Shown: piece by piece, positions 53,497-64,000 of the stretch | Layout of the letters: each line of letters starts with the position of its first letter | How positions within the stretch are numbered: position 1 is the stretch's first letter | From: Diogma glabrata | Lineage: Eukaryota; Arthropoda; Insecta; Diptera; Cylindrotomidae | DNA: 64,000 nucleotides | Direction: 5' to 3' | NCBI GenBank assembly: GCA_963693315.1 | Contig: OY856188.1 | Span: 103,914,462-103,978,461 of the forward strand | Position numbers and translations under genes: made by a program | The notes under the pieces: generated by a model | Databases searched by the model: none | Told to the model about the DNA's origin: nothing | Seen by the model: only the letters and a program-made list of their open reading frames with translations

Positions 53497-54024
53497 CCGT
53501 TAGGTTGATTACAGTTATATTTCTTGTATTTTTTTTAGATATATATATATAAATAATTTGGTGGGAAAATATTTTCCAGGTTGGGCGTTGGCAAGCCGGT
53601 TTTTTTTTGAAAAAAACTTTTTTTTGTGGAACATTTTATATTATTATATTTATATATTTATATATTAATTGATTATTTCAATTCAGATTAATTAATATCT
53701 ATATATAGTTTATTTTCGCGTCGGTTTATTTAGCTAAATTTTGTTAGAAAGCTAGAGGAAAAAATAAAGGTTTAGTTTCTAAGGTGTTCATGTGTATATT
53801 TATCATAAGTACTCTAAATTTATATTTTCAAATTTAAAGAATTCCGCGTTTCTCTTTGTAAGTTTTAGGATAAACCAGTTGTGGTTTTTTTTTTGGTAAT
53901 AGGGTGGTGGCAACCGGTTTGGGCCGTGGTTGTCAATCAGCTTTTTGTTTATCTTGAAATAAACCAGTTATTGGTTTCGTTTTGGTTTTGATTAGGAAAT
54001 TATATATTTTGAATTTTGATAAGA

Positions 54025-54581
54025 ATGTATACAATTATGAGGGGTCAGGGGTTGATAAGGAGGTGTCGGCCAGGTGGGTTTGAGCCCTGGATGAATGAGG
54101 TGGATGGGAGAGCGAATGAGGAGAGAAAAGAGAGAATGGTTGAGGCGAGGAATGTAGTGGATGGAATGATAAATGTGATTCTGGATGAAGTAAAACATAA
54201 AATATTTTTGGAATTGATGGATGATATTTACGAAGAAAATATGATGAGTTTCTGGATGATTTGATTTGTGAGATAGTGAATGAGGAGTTGAATGGGGTGA
54301 ATGAGGAAGCGGATGAGATGGATGAAGTGACTGAGGAAGTGAATGTGGGCTGGCGTGAGAGAAGGAGGATAAATAGAAATAGGAGCTCTCACCTGAAGAG
54401 GAAGGAGAGGAGAAGAAGGGAGAAGGAGAGTCGCTTGGTCGTGGAGCTGGGAGCTTCCTCGACCAAGAGTACTCAAACGGAGGAGCTGGTTGAGGAGGTC
54501 CCCATCTCACCGACCACGCGACAGGAAGAGGAGTGGTCTGGTCCACAGGAGGCCCCTGTTCCTCATTGTATAATTAGTTAA
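54025..54581 (+). pseudogene. Leader ORF, array copy 1, one-base deletion
   Basis: Same arginine-rich protein as 36315-35758. The frame is broken after DDIYEE (A-run near 54235-54240 is one base shorter), and the rest continues in another frame to the acidic end. Large complementary-strand frames here are shadows. Confidence 0.8.
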
Positions 54582-55523
54582 GACTAATTTTTTTTTTTAA
54601 TTTTGAAAAAAACCGTTTTGGGACAGCAATTTTTTTGGAGATTGTTTTTTGTGCTGTCATTTGCTTTTAGTAATACTGATTGTTTTTTTATTTGGAAAAA
54701 AGAAAACCGTTTTGGGGAAGCAGTTTTTTTTTGAAATTTTTTTTTGCTACCATGTACATATTGTACATATAATTGTTTATATATTGTACATATTTTTGGA
54801 TGATGCAATTAATTTATATATGAAATTAATCGTATGTTTTTCTGATTGTGGTTAAGTCATGTTTCTATGAGTTTTAGGATGTTATTAACGTAATAAAGGT
54901 TAACATTGACCAAACAGCTTTTCAACAGTTTTGTATAAGTTTAAATCTTTCGTCACTACTTTCAAAGTATTATTGGTCTATGTTTATGGAAGTACAATTG
55001 AAAATAATTAATTCCCATCAACTTTATAGAGTGAGCCGGATCCAAATCAATATCTCTACATTTGTCATCATATTGATCCGCTAATGTACGTATACAGATC
55101 TCGTATGAGTCCATTTTAGCTACCACCATTTTTTTTAGAATTATTTTTTCATTGCGATTAATTTTAAAAAGTGGTATAAATATAGAAATAATTATTTTTA
55201 GCTAACATTTATTTTTGTTTTGGATACAATAAATAAAGCGAAAGATTTAACCTAAACAAATATATTAGAGTTAATAACTTAAAAATTAGTAAGCTTAGTT
55301 TTGAATTTAAAATAATCGTAATTTTTTTTTAAATTACCAATTTATTATTTAGTCTGAAGATTAAATTTAATTAATTTCATGTAAAACTTTATTAACACAT
55401 ATTATGTATTTCATGTTTCGATTTAGCATTTTTAAACAAGAAATTGTTTGGATTATGGATAAGTTATATATTATTTAGGTTTATTGATTCACTTTTCTCA
55501 GCGGTAGGCCTAAAAAGCCATCC

Positions 55524-55805
55524 ATGGGGCTTATCCCTTTAACATTAATGTCGTTCTTAGATCGCCTATGGCCATCGGGGTTATGCGATCGAAGAATATT
55601 GGTTTCTTCTCTTCATTCGGCGAGGAAGTCCTCAGGGACGAGGAGTGGTGTTGCTGTGTTTGTACTTAGGTGCAAACCAGTAGTACCATTCTTTGCTCAG
55701 AGGCTTCTTCGGTGTAATGAAGAGAAGAACCAATTATACTTTGCTTTCAGGATCAGAGGCTTCACCTCATACAAATTCAAAAACTTACCATTTTTTTCCA
55801 CTTAG
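55524..55805 (+). other. Conserved leader block, array copy 1
   Basis: Counterpart of 34717-34427. A frame of 93 codons stays open (MGLIPLTLMSFLDRLWPSGL...) with few differences from the complete element. It contains the paired segments 55598-55620 and 55710-55734. It may be a small protein, a structured RNA (packaging), or both. Copy 2 is at 58972-59253. Confidence 0.5.
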
Positions 55806-56189
55806 CTTTTACAATAGAACAATTTTTCATAGAGTTTAGGATTTGAAGTCTGGTGCTCGGGAGCGTTCTTCAACTTTCGCATTAGGTTTAGTTGTAATTT
55901 ATTTTTAGGTTAAACAAGCACAACTGGGTCAGTAGAAATGGACCTAGTGTCTAATCGTGACAGTTGTGATTGTTTTATTAGGTTGGGGAGAAACTGTTCT
56001 GTAGAATCTGGTCGTTAGGGGCTTTTCCAGTAGGTTCTCACATGCATGGTTGGAGTGGGCTCGCGAGCGCGATATTTTAGATTTAAACAATATGGATATT
56101 GTAGCCATACTTACTTTTTGGATTGTCTCCAGACGAGTCTTGATTTTGGGAATCTCTTATGATATTAAATAAAAATAAAATAAATCAAA

Positions 56190-56891
56190 CAGAAAAAAAG
56201 AGTCTATATAAAAAATATATATCCATGAGTGATGTTGTGATATAATAAATTGTAATTTAAAATTAAATAGATTTTAATAATAATATTTACATAAATTTGC
56301 CACAATTTAATAAATGAATGGTTATTAAAGTATCAAAGAATTTTTTTTGCTGAGATACAAGAAGAATAGCGCGTCTTTATATTTTTACTTGATTATGCTG
56401 TGTTTTTGTGACTTCAAAACGCCATTTTATTAATATCAAGTAATAAATTTGTTTATTCGATTAATTTATAAAAAAATATCAATGGAAATATGGAGAATTA
56501 TACAATTTAATTGATCCAAATATAGAATATGGAAATATTGTATATAGTGGCAATAATAATCAATCAGGAATTCATTTAATAAATCCACCGCAGACAAATT
56601 TGACAGAACATAATGAAGAAATGATATTGGAAAATCAAACAAATAACTTAAAACAACAGAATATTGATGACATCAATCAACAGTTAATAATTTAAGGTAT
56701 TTATTATAAATATATATATTAATTTTAATTTAATTATTCTCATTGGAATGTCAGAATAATTTTATAAAACTTAAGAGATTCCCAATTTTCAAGCTTCGTG
56801 TGGGGACAGATGCTGTCCCGTAGCATCAATTTTATTTGTATTAACAAAGGTCCAAAATAATAACTGGCTCCGTATCAGGGCCTGTATAATA
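56190..56891 (+). repeat. LTR-like segment 2 of the array
   Basis: The right end is CAGGGCCTGTATAATA (56891). The last 200 bp or so match the left LTR; TAAGAGATTCCC is at 56772-56783, followed by a GGGACAG-ATG-CTGTCCC hairpin (56808-56824). A TGTAACG start was not found, so the left border is approximate. The identical copy 3 is at about 59638-60339. Confidence 0.65.
56465..56695 (+). other. 77-codon open frame in LTR-like 2 (and 59913-60143)
   Basis: Without ATG, it reads FIKKYQWKYGELYNLIDPNI then EYGNIVYSGNNNQSGIHLI and an Asn/Gln-rich end before TAA. Composition looks protein-like rather than random. It lies just before the segment shared by all LTR variants. It could be a captured host exon or an env-like tail; I recognise no family. 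Confidence 0.35.
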
Positions 56892-56894
56892 ACT

Positions 56895-56952
56895 TGGCGC
56901 CGAAACAGGGACTGTGTAATAACTAGCGCCGAACAAAAAGGGACCCGTTAGG
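56895..56952 (+). promoter_or_regulatory. PBS of the second array unit with extra tandem copy
   Basis: TGGCGCCGAAACAGGGAC at 56895-56912, preceded by one extra T and followed by a further unit TAATAACTAGCGCCGAACA, as in the complete element. The copy number of the unit thus differs between the two array units (two against three). Confidence 0.75.
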
Positions 56953-57472
56953 TTGATTACAGTTATATTTCTTGTATTTTTTTTAGATATATATATATAA
57001 ATAATTTGGTGGGAAAATATTTTCCAGGTTGGGCGTTGGCAAGCCGGTTTTTTTTTGAAAAAAACTTTTTTTTGTGGAACATTTTATATTATTATATTTA
57101 TATATTTATATATTAATTGATTATTTCAATTCAGATTAATTAATATCTATATATAGTTTATTTTCGCGTCGGTTTATTTAGCTAAATTTTGTTAGAAAGC
57201 TAGAGGAAAAAATAAAGGTTTAGTTTCTAAGGTGTTCATGTGTATATTTATCATAAGTACTCTAAATTTATATTTTCAAATTTAAAGAATTCCGCGTTTC
57301 TCTTTGTAAGTTTTAGGATAAACCAGTTGTGGTTTTTTTTTTGGTAATAGGGTGGTGGCAACCGGTTTGGGCCGTGGTTGTCAATCAGCTTTTTGTTTAT
57401 CTTGAAATAAACCAGTTATTGGTTTCGTTTTGGTTTTGATTAGGAAATTATATATTTTGAATTTTGATAAGA

Positions 57473-58029
57473 ATGTATACAATTATGAGGGGTCAGGGGT
57501 TGATAAGGAGGTGTCGGCAAGGTGGGTTTGAGCCCTGGATGAATGAGGTGGATGGGAGAGCGAATGAGGAGAGAAAAGAGAGAATGGTTGAGGCGAGGAA
57601 TGTAGTGGATGGAATGATAAATGTGATTCTGGATGAAGTAAAACATAAAATATTTTTGGAATTGATGGATGATATTTACGAAGAAAATATGATGAGTTTC
57701 TGGATGATTTGATTTGTGAGATAGTGAATGAGGAGTTGAATGGGGTGAATGAGGAAGCGGATGAGATGGATGAAGTGACTGAGGAAGTGAATGTGGGCTG
57801 GCGTGAGAGAAGGAGGATAAATAGAAATAGGAGCTCTCACCTGAAGAGGAAGGAGAGGAGAAGAAGGGAGAAGGAGAGTCGCTTGGTCGTGGAGCTGGGA
57901 GCTTCCTCGACCAAGAGTACTCAAACGGAGGAGCTGGTTGAGGAGGTCCCCATCTCACCGACCACGCGACAGGAAGAGGAGTGGTCTGGTCCACAGGAGG
58001 CCCCTGTTCCTCATTGTATAATTAGTTAA
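57473..58029 (+). pseudogene. Leader ORF, array copy 2, same one-base deletion
   Basis: Identical to copy 1 except for isolated changes (CGGCAAGG in place of CGGCCAGG), with the same deletion. The frame break therefore predates the duplication. Confidence 0.8.
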
Positions 58030-60572
58030 GACTAATTTTTTTTTTTAATTTTGAAAAAAACCGTTTTGGGACAGCAATTTTTTTGGAGATTGTTTTTTGT
58101 GCTGTCATTTGCTTTTAGTAATACTAATTGTTTTTTTATTTGGAAAAAAGAAAACCGTTTTGGGGAAGCAGTTTTTTTTTGAAATTTTTTTTTGCTACCA
58201 TGTACATATTGTACATATAATTGTTTATATATTGTACATATTTTTGGATGATGCAATTAATTTATATATGAAATTAATCGTATGTTTTTCTGATTGTGGT
58301 TAAGTCATGTTTCTATGAGTTTTAGGATGTTATTAACGTAATAAAGGTTAACATTGACCAAACAGCTTTTCAACAGTTTTGTATAAGTTTAAATCTTTCG
58401 TCACTACTTTCAAAGTATTATTGGTCTATGTTTATGGAAGTACAATTGAAAATAATTAATTCCCATCAACTTTATAGAGTGAGCCGGATCCAAATCAATA
58501 TCTCTACATTTGTCATCATATTGATCCGCTAATGTACGTATACAGATCTCGTATGAGTCCATTTTAGCTACCACCATTTTTTTTAGAATTATTTTTTCAT
58601 TGCGATTAATTTTAAAAAGTGGTATAAATATAGAAATAATTATTTTTAGCTAACATTTATTTTTGTTTTGGATACAATAAATAAAGCGAAAGATTTAACC
58701 TAAACAAATATATTAGAGTTAATAACTTAAAAATTAGTAAGCTTAGTTTTGAATTTAAAATAATCGTAATTTTTTTTTAAATTACCAATTTATTATTTAG
58801 TCTGAAGATTAAATTTAATTAATTTCATGTAAAACTTTATTAACACATATTATGTATTTCATGTTTCGATTTAGCATTTTTAAACAAGAAATTGTTTGGA
58901 TTATGGATAAGTTATATATTATTTAGGTTTATTGATTCACTTTTCTCAGCGGTAGGCCTAAAAAGCCATCCATGGGGCTTATCCCTTTAACATTAATGTC
59001 GTTCTTAGATCGCCTATGGCCATCGGGGTTATGCGATCGAAGAATATTGGTTTCTTCTCTTCATTCGGCGAGGAAGTCCTCAGGGACGAGGAGTGGTGTT
59101 GCTGTGTTTGTACTTAGGTGCAAACCAGTAGTACCATTCTTTGCTCAGAGGCTTCTTCGGTGTAATGAAGAGAAGAACCAATTATACTTTGCTTTCAGGA
59201 TCAGAGGCTTCACCTCATACAAATTCAAAAACTTACCATTTTTTTCCACTTAGCTTTTACAATAGAACAATTTTTCATAGAGTTTAGGATTTGAAGTCTG
59301 GTGCTCGGGAGCGTTCTTCAACTTTCGCATTAGGTTTAGTTGTAATTTATTTTTAGGTTAAACAAGCACAACTGGGTCAGTAGAAATGGACCTAGTGTCT
59401 AATCGTGACAGTTGTGATTGTTTTATTAGGTTGGGGAGAAACTGTTCTGTAGAATCTGGTCGTTAGGGGCTTTTCCAGTAGGTTCTCACATGCATGGTTG
59501 GAGTGGGCTCGCGAGCGCGATATTTTAGATTTAAACAATATGGATATTGTAGCCATACTTACTTTTTGGATTGTCTCCAGACGAGTCTTGATTTTGGGAA
59601 TCTCTTATGATATTAAATAAAAATAAAATAAATCAAACAGAAAAAAAGAGTCTATATAAAAAATATATATCCATGAGTGATGTTGTGATATAATAAATTG
59701 TAATTTAAAATTAAATAGATTTTAATAATAATATTTACATAAATTTGCCACAATTTAATAAATGAATGGTTATTAAAGTATCAAAGAATTTTTTTTGCTG
59801 AGATACAAGAAGAATAGCGCGTCTTTATATTTTTACTTGATTATGCTGTGTTTTTGTGACTTCAAAACGCCATTTTATTAATATCAAGTAATAAATTTGT
59901 TTATTCGATTAATTTATAAAAAAATATCAATGGAAATATGGAGAATTATACAATTTAATTGATCCAAATATAGAATATGGAAATATTGTATATAGTGGCA
60001 ATAATAATCAATCAGGAATTCATTTAATAAATCCACCGCAGACAAATTTGACAGAACATAATGAAGAAATGATATTGGAAAATCAAACAAATAACTTAAA
60101 ACAACAGAATATTGATGACATCAATCAACAGTTAATAATTTAAGGTATTTATTATAAATATATATATTAATTTTAATTTAATTATTCTCATTGGAATGTC
60201 AGAATAATTTTATAAAACTTAAGAGATTCCCAATTTTCAAGCTTCGTGTGGGGACAGATGCTGTCCCGTAGCATCAATTTTATTTGTATTAACAAAGGTC
60301 CAAAATAATAACTGGCTCCGTATCAGGGCCTGTATAATAAACCATTTTATTGATATTCACGAGAGAATTTACAAAAATGCACAAGAGACAGAAGCTATCA
60401 ATCTCGTTCTATTTATAGTCGGTTAACGCCGTTTCTTTGTTTATTCCCCAACAACGAATCGATAAAGTAATTTCTTGGGAAATTATATTTTTGGTTTATC
60501 GTTAGTTAATACACTCACCAAAGAATATGGGCCGTTAGTTTGTACTAAAAGTTGGACAAAAAAAATGAAACA

Positions 60573-61051
60573 TTTACTACGTTTTCATGCAGATCGAAAA
60601 AGCATTGAATCCTCATACCGTTTTCAAACTGTAAAGTATTTTCATGATTGGATTGAAAACGGGTTGAAAACGTTTTTAAAACTGTGTTGAAAAACGGTGA
60701 AAAAGCGTTTAATTGTGTTTCACTAATTGTGTTCAATATTTTATTTTTTTATGCTTGATATTGTATTTTTCTTTTAAATAAAGTTAGTGAAATAAACATT
60801 TTATAAATCAATGTGAAATTAGTTGTTTTGTAATTAAAAACAAACATAAACATTTTGCTGCGCATGACACGATCCAGTTTTCCGTTTTCATGTATTTTCG
60901 AATATTTGGATACCGATACGATCCCAAAAAAAATCGAGATCGTATTTAAAAATAAATAGTATTCAAAACTGTAATTGTTGATGTTTTCATGGTGAATTCA
61001 ATTCGAATTTGGTTTTCAAATCGTTTTGAACTAAGCATGAAAACGTAGTAA
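60573..61051. mobile_element. Nested MITE with TIR TACTACGTTTTCATGC
   Basis: TTACTACGTTTTCATGC at 60572 is perfectly inverted at 61036-61052 (GCATGAAAACGTAGTAA); inner parts share GTTTTCAA and AAAACG words. About 480 bp. The short plus-strand frame inside (60475-60690) crosses the left border and is not a gene. Family not assigned. Confidence 0.65.
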
Positions 61052-61439
61052 TTGTTCACAAAACAATGGAACGAATTATATATGCAAATAGCGCGGTCAT
61101 GGTTTAACGTATTACACAACCGTTTTTCTGACAATTCAACAACGATCAATGATTACAAATGAAGCACAGGAAACTACTTTGGGAAGTTCTATCAATTGAT
61201 AGACGATTGTAGGAAATCTATAAGGATGTGGCGGAAACTATAATAAATGATGACTATGGGATGAGTACAAGAAACTATTTAAAAAAAAAGGAAAATTGAA
61301 GACAACCATGAAAACAAAACAGTGGTTTGAATTATAATAATGGAACCTGAATTACCCACCTGAATTACCCGTCATTACAACATTCACAAACTCAAAAAAT
61401 TTTTGACTAACGTGCTAAATTTATATTTTATTTTGTTTT

Positions 61440-61925
61440 CTAGTTTCTAAGTTACACTAAAATTTGACTATTTGTTTATTTTATTTTTATTTTATTTATT
61501 TATTTTTAAATTTACTTAGGCGAATAAAGAGAAACAAATTTCCACGAATATGATAACAACCACGACAGATTCAATTTGTTTATCATTTGTGTCTCTTTAA
61601 TTACGTAGAACAAAAAAGAATTACTCTACGACCTTGACCGTTATTGTTATTCTCTAACATTATATGGCTAATTATTTACTTGAACAAAAACAGGTTTAAA
61701 CAATAACTACAGGACGAGTTCTTCTAATTTTCTAAATTTTTAAGTTTCACTAAATTTTACTGCTATTTTTATTTACTAGAATAGTAAATTTACTTACACG
61801 AACGATATGACGCAAATTGCACTAACTTGCACAAACACAAAACAGATTCAATTTTTTTTTTGTATTCGAGTTCATTTAATTACGTAGAATAAATAAAAAT
61901 TTACTTTACAACTTTGACCGACATT
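61440..61925 (+). repeat. Diverged direct repeat inside the TIR element
   Basis: About 61442-61640 and 61740-61925 share TAAGTT.CACTAAA, AAATTTACTTA, ACAGATTCAATTT, TTAATTACGTAGAA and CTTTGACCG/CCTTGACCG in order. Non-coding. Confidence 0.65.
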
Positions 61926-62844
61926 TGTCTGATAAAAATTAATAATTTAATCACTAACACGGTTTGCCTATTTATTTACCACCAGATTAAAAAGAATCTT
62001 AACACTTTCACGAGGCATTCAGAACAAAATCAAAAATCACTAGCCTCGTTTGTTTTTTTTTGTTGGAGTTTGACATTCCAACTCACACCCAAAATGAATA
62101 ATCTAATAAGAACCGCGAAAATAATAAGACTGAGAGAAAGGGGGCCTCTATCGGCTGGTATTTATAGTTCAAAAGAGGCTGTTTTTAAACCACAACAAAA
62201 CGATAAGTCTTTTCTTGGAAATTTTTCGTTGATCATTGCTAAGCACTAAGGAAGTTGTACAACTGCTTCGTAACAATATAGGAACTGCTTTTTAAATTGA
62301 GTTAAACACGATATTAATAGGGGAACAGCAATTTAAAATCCCAAACAACGCGATCTATGGAAGTCAGAAAGGAACTCCAGGGAATTGGGACATCTCACTC
62401 ACACCATTTATTGTTAATGCAATTGTTAATGCAAGATAGTGTTATGACGTAGTCTGGTGATCAACGAAGCGTTGTGTAATTCCCTGATTTATAGATTCAC
62501 TATTTTCTCATATACATCAAATTTGCATTAGCTGAGACTTTCATAATTATTTTTTTCTTAAACTCAAACCGTAACTACATCTACAATACTTTTCGTAAAA
62601 CAAAGATTGTTCGAAAATTGTGTAATATTTTCCAATGTAATTTCCTTTATTCAAGTTGTAGTCGTTAGTTGCTATAAAATTAGCATAGAACAAGTGTGCA
62701 ATAACTTGCGCTACTCCTTTCATAAACCATGTTTCTGTTTATAATTATTCTAAAATTTTAGTACAAGATATTGGTAAAGATATTTTTTTTTGTGGGTTCT
62801 TTAAATTATTAAAACGATCTACCAGTCAATGCTACCATTTTTTT
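61926..62844. other. Interior of the TIR element, nothing assigned
   Basis: A frame at 61914-62249 has no motif. No transposase signature was seen. Confidence 0.35.
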
Positions 62845-62936
62845 TAGATTATAAATAGAACGCGATTGATAGCTTCTGTCTTTTGTTGAATTTCGAAAAT
62901 TCTCTCGTGAATATCCAAAATTGTGTAAGCTATTTT

Positions 62937-63371
62937 GGAAGTCACGTTTTTTTCCAATAAATTAAGTAGTAAAATTTTTAATGTAGTCAATTTACTTTAG
63001 TTCAATTAGTTCAATTTTTTTTTAAATGTATCAGTTCCATTAGTTCAAATTTAGAAAAATTTACATGTTTCAATTCAGTTAAAAAAAAACAAAAAAATTC
63101 TATCTGTTTGTGACGTATAATTTCTATTTTAAAATTAGAGGTATGAATGAGTGTGGATACGTGTGTATATGAGTGTGAGTGATGGTTCATGTGATGCATG
63201 TTTGTGAGACAATGTCATTATTATACTTCATTTATATTACAAGGTAGACGAAGGTCAAAGCTATATTATAACAGTCGATATTAAAATGTCAAAGTTGTAA
63301 GATAACTAAATTTTTCTACTTTCTTCCCTTTAATTGAATTAATTTATTCATAGATTTTTATAAAAAGAAAA
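62937..63371. other. Upstream flank of the HPS5-like gene
   Basis: AT-rich. An intron acceptor-like TTATTCATAG lies at about 63343-63353. No other feature. Confidence 0.35.
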
Positions 63372-64000
63372 ATGTGTGGAAGTTTTCTATTATGGAATTT
63401 AAAAGATTTATCTGACATAATTACTTCACCTCTAAAACAAACACAACGAACAAAGTATACATGTTGTGATGTATCTCCAAAAATACATCGTATTTGGTGC
63501 TTCATCGGGTAGCGTATATTTATACGAACGCGATCCTTGTAAATTTTTAAATAGTAAATCAAATTGCAATATCAAGCCATGAAAAATGTATATCAATTTC
63601 AATCATAAAAGGTGTTATATGTGTGATGTGTTGACCTCATCAGGACCACAAATGATAACAACGCAAAATGATGATACAACTGTAACATGTTTTTTATTGG
63701 AAGGATGATGATAAAAAAAATTTTTTTTTTTGATGATAAAAAGGGCAATGCAACGTTGATTGTTGTATCATATTTATTGGGGCGTGCCATTTTACATACT
63801 GCAACACATCCAATACTTATATTAGAAAATCCCATTTTTCAAATTAATGGATTTGATAAATTACTGTTAGTTTCTACAAGTACAAAATGCGTCCTTTGTG
63901 ATACAGATAAATTTAAACGGACTGGAAACAAACCTCGTGATGGTGAATATGGTGCGTGTTTTATAACACCATCCGATTGTGATATTCGAAAACAAAAAAA
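63372..64000 (+). pseudogene. HPS5: HPS5 (BLOC-2 subunit) N-terminal region, frame-broken, runs off the edge
   Basis: HPS5 (Drosophila pink) is a WD40-type subunit of BLOC-2, needed for lysosome-related organelles. The plus strand reads IITSPLKQTQRTKYTCCDVS then, after one extra A in the run at 63479-63483, KYIVFGASSGSVYLYERDPC. Further on come IAISSHEK, and in the last frame GRAILHTATHPILILENPIF, LLLVSTSTKCVLCDTDKFKR and TGNKPRDGEYGACF, the family's conserved 'CDT....IGN..RDGEYGACF' block. Breaks: the A-run shift, a deletion after KFLN where family members continue LIPNKEG, and at least one more shift near 63700. It is either a pseudogene or a real gene in a draft sequence with homopolymer errors. 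The start ATG at 63372 may be internal. Confidence 0.8.

Larger units (their letters stand above)
52390..60339 (+). mobile_element. Gag/pol-less Gypsy relative: LTR plus two leader-LTR units
   Basis: Order: LTR (52390-53476), PBS, leader (to about 56190), LTR-like 2 (to 56891), PBS, leader, LTR-like 3 (to 60339). The second unit repeats the first at an offset of 3448 bp with very few changes (for example CGGCCAGG/CGGCAAGG near 54070/57518). AACC flanks both ends (52386-52389 and 60340-60343), as a 4-bp target duplication would. There is no gag or pol. The leader blocks match the complete element at 26.9-37.8 kb. The left LTR differs from LTRs 2 and 3 except in the last 200 bp or so. Confidence 0.85.
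60341..62936. mobile_element. DNA element with terminal inverted repeats of about 75 bp
   Basis: GATATTCACGAGAGAATTT then GACAGAAGCTATCAATC and CGTTCTATTTATA at the left (about 60350-60420) recur inverted at the right (about 62845-62925). It starts directly after the array's AACC. No transposase was recognised. Non-autonomous; superfamily unknown. Confidence 0.7.

Overview
The window looks like nuclear DNA of an arthropod, most likely an insect. It is very AT-rich, has short introns with GT/AG borders, and is crowded with decayed transposable elements of eukaryotic type: hAT, PIF/Harbinger, a pogo-like end, a Helentron, Penelope, LINE, BEL/Pao and Gypsy. Only two single-copy host genes are recognisable. 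One is a broken copy of phospholipase A2-activating protein (PLAA/Plap) near 6 kb; the other is the 5' part of HPS5 at the right edge. Both carry frame breaks, so neither can be assumed functional. No tRNA, rRNA or bacterial-type gene was seen.

Layout. 1-5.2 kb: a two-exon C2H2 zinc-finger fragment (minus strand), a LINE 3' end, and foldback repeats including one with arms of about 270 bp. 6.0-9.3 kb: PLAA pseudogene, a dispersed repeat, an 85-bp satellite and a broken Harbinger transposase with a 385-bp tandem duplication. 9429-14407: one complete but dead hAT element with an 8-bp target duplication; it holds a decayed transposase, a nested Penelope GIY-YIG fragment and a 77-bp subterminal minisatellite. 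14.4-24.3 kb: small palindromes and tandem repeats, a truncated LTR, three decayed repeat-borne protein genes and a pogo-like end.

26917-37823 is a full-length, apparently young Gypsy-type LTR retrotransposon on the minus strand: LTRs of about 1.21 kb, 4-bp target duplication, PBS resembling tRNA-Lys(UUU), gag and pol both open. It has an unusual leader of about 3.1 kb before gag, with its own arginine-rich ORF. 38.0-40.9 kb is a satellite of about 629 bp period. 41.3-42.9 kb is a Helentron fragment (Pif1 helicase tail, EEP nuclease, OTU protease). 43-52 kb is mostly unannotatable AT-rich sequence with small fragments (one insect-type exon, a BEL/Pao tail, hairpins).

52390-60339 (plus strand) is a gag/pol-less relative of the Gypsy element. 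It is an LTR followed by two nearly identical 3448-bp units of leader plus LTR, bounded by a 4-bp repeat. 60.3-62.9 kb is a DNA element with terminal inverted repeats of about 75 bp enclosing a MITE, and HPS5 begins at 63.4 kb.

The most interesting system is the Gypsy family. The autonomous copy and the gag/pol-less array share only the leader and the LTR end. A 12-nt leader segment is complementary to a segment of the LTR, with a compensatory change between the two subfamilies. The PBS lies inside a short tandem repeat that also forms the end of the LTR. These features suggest cis-acting RNA elements used in trans-mobilisation; this is inference from sequence only.
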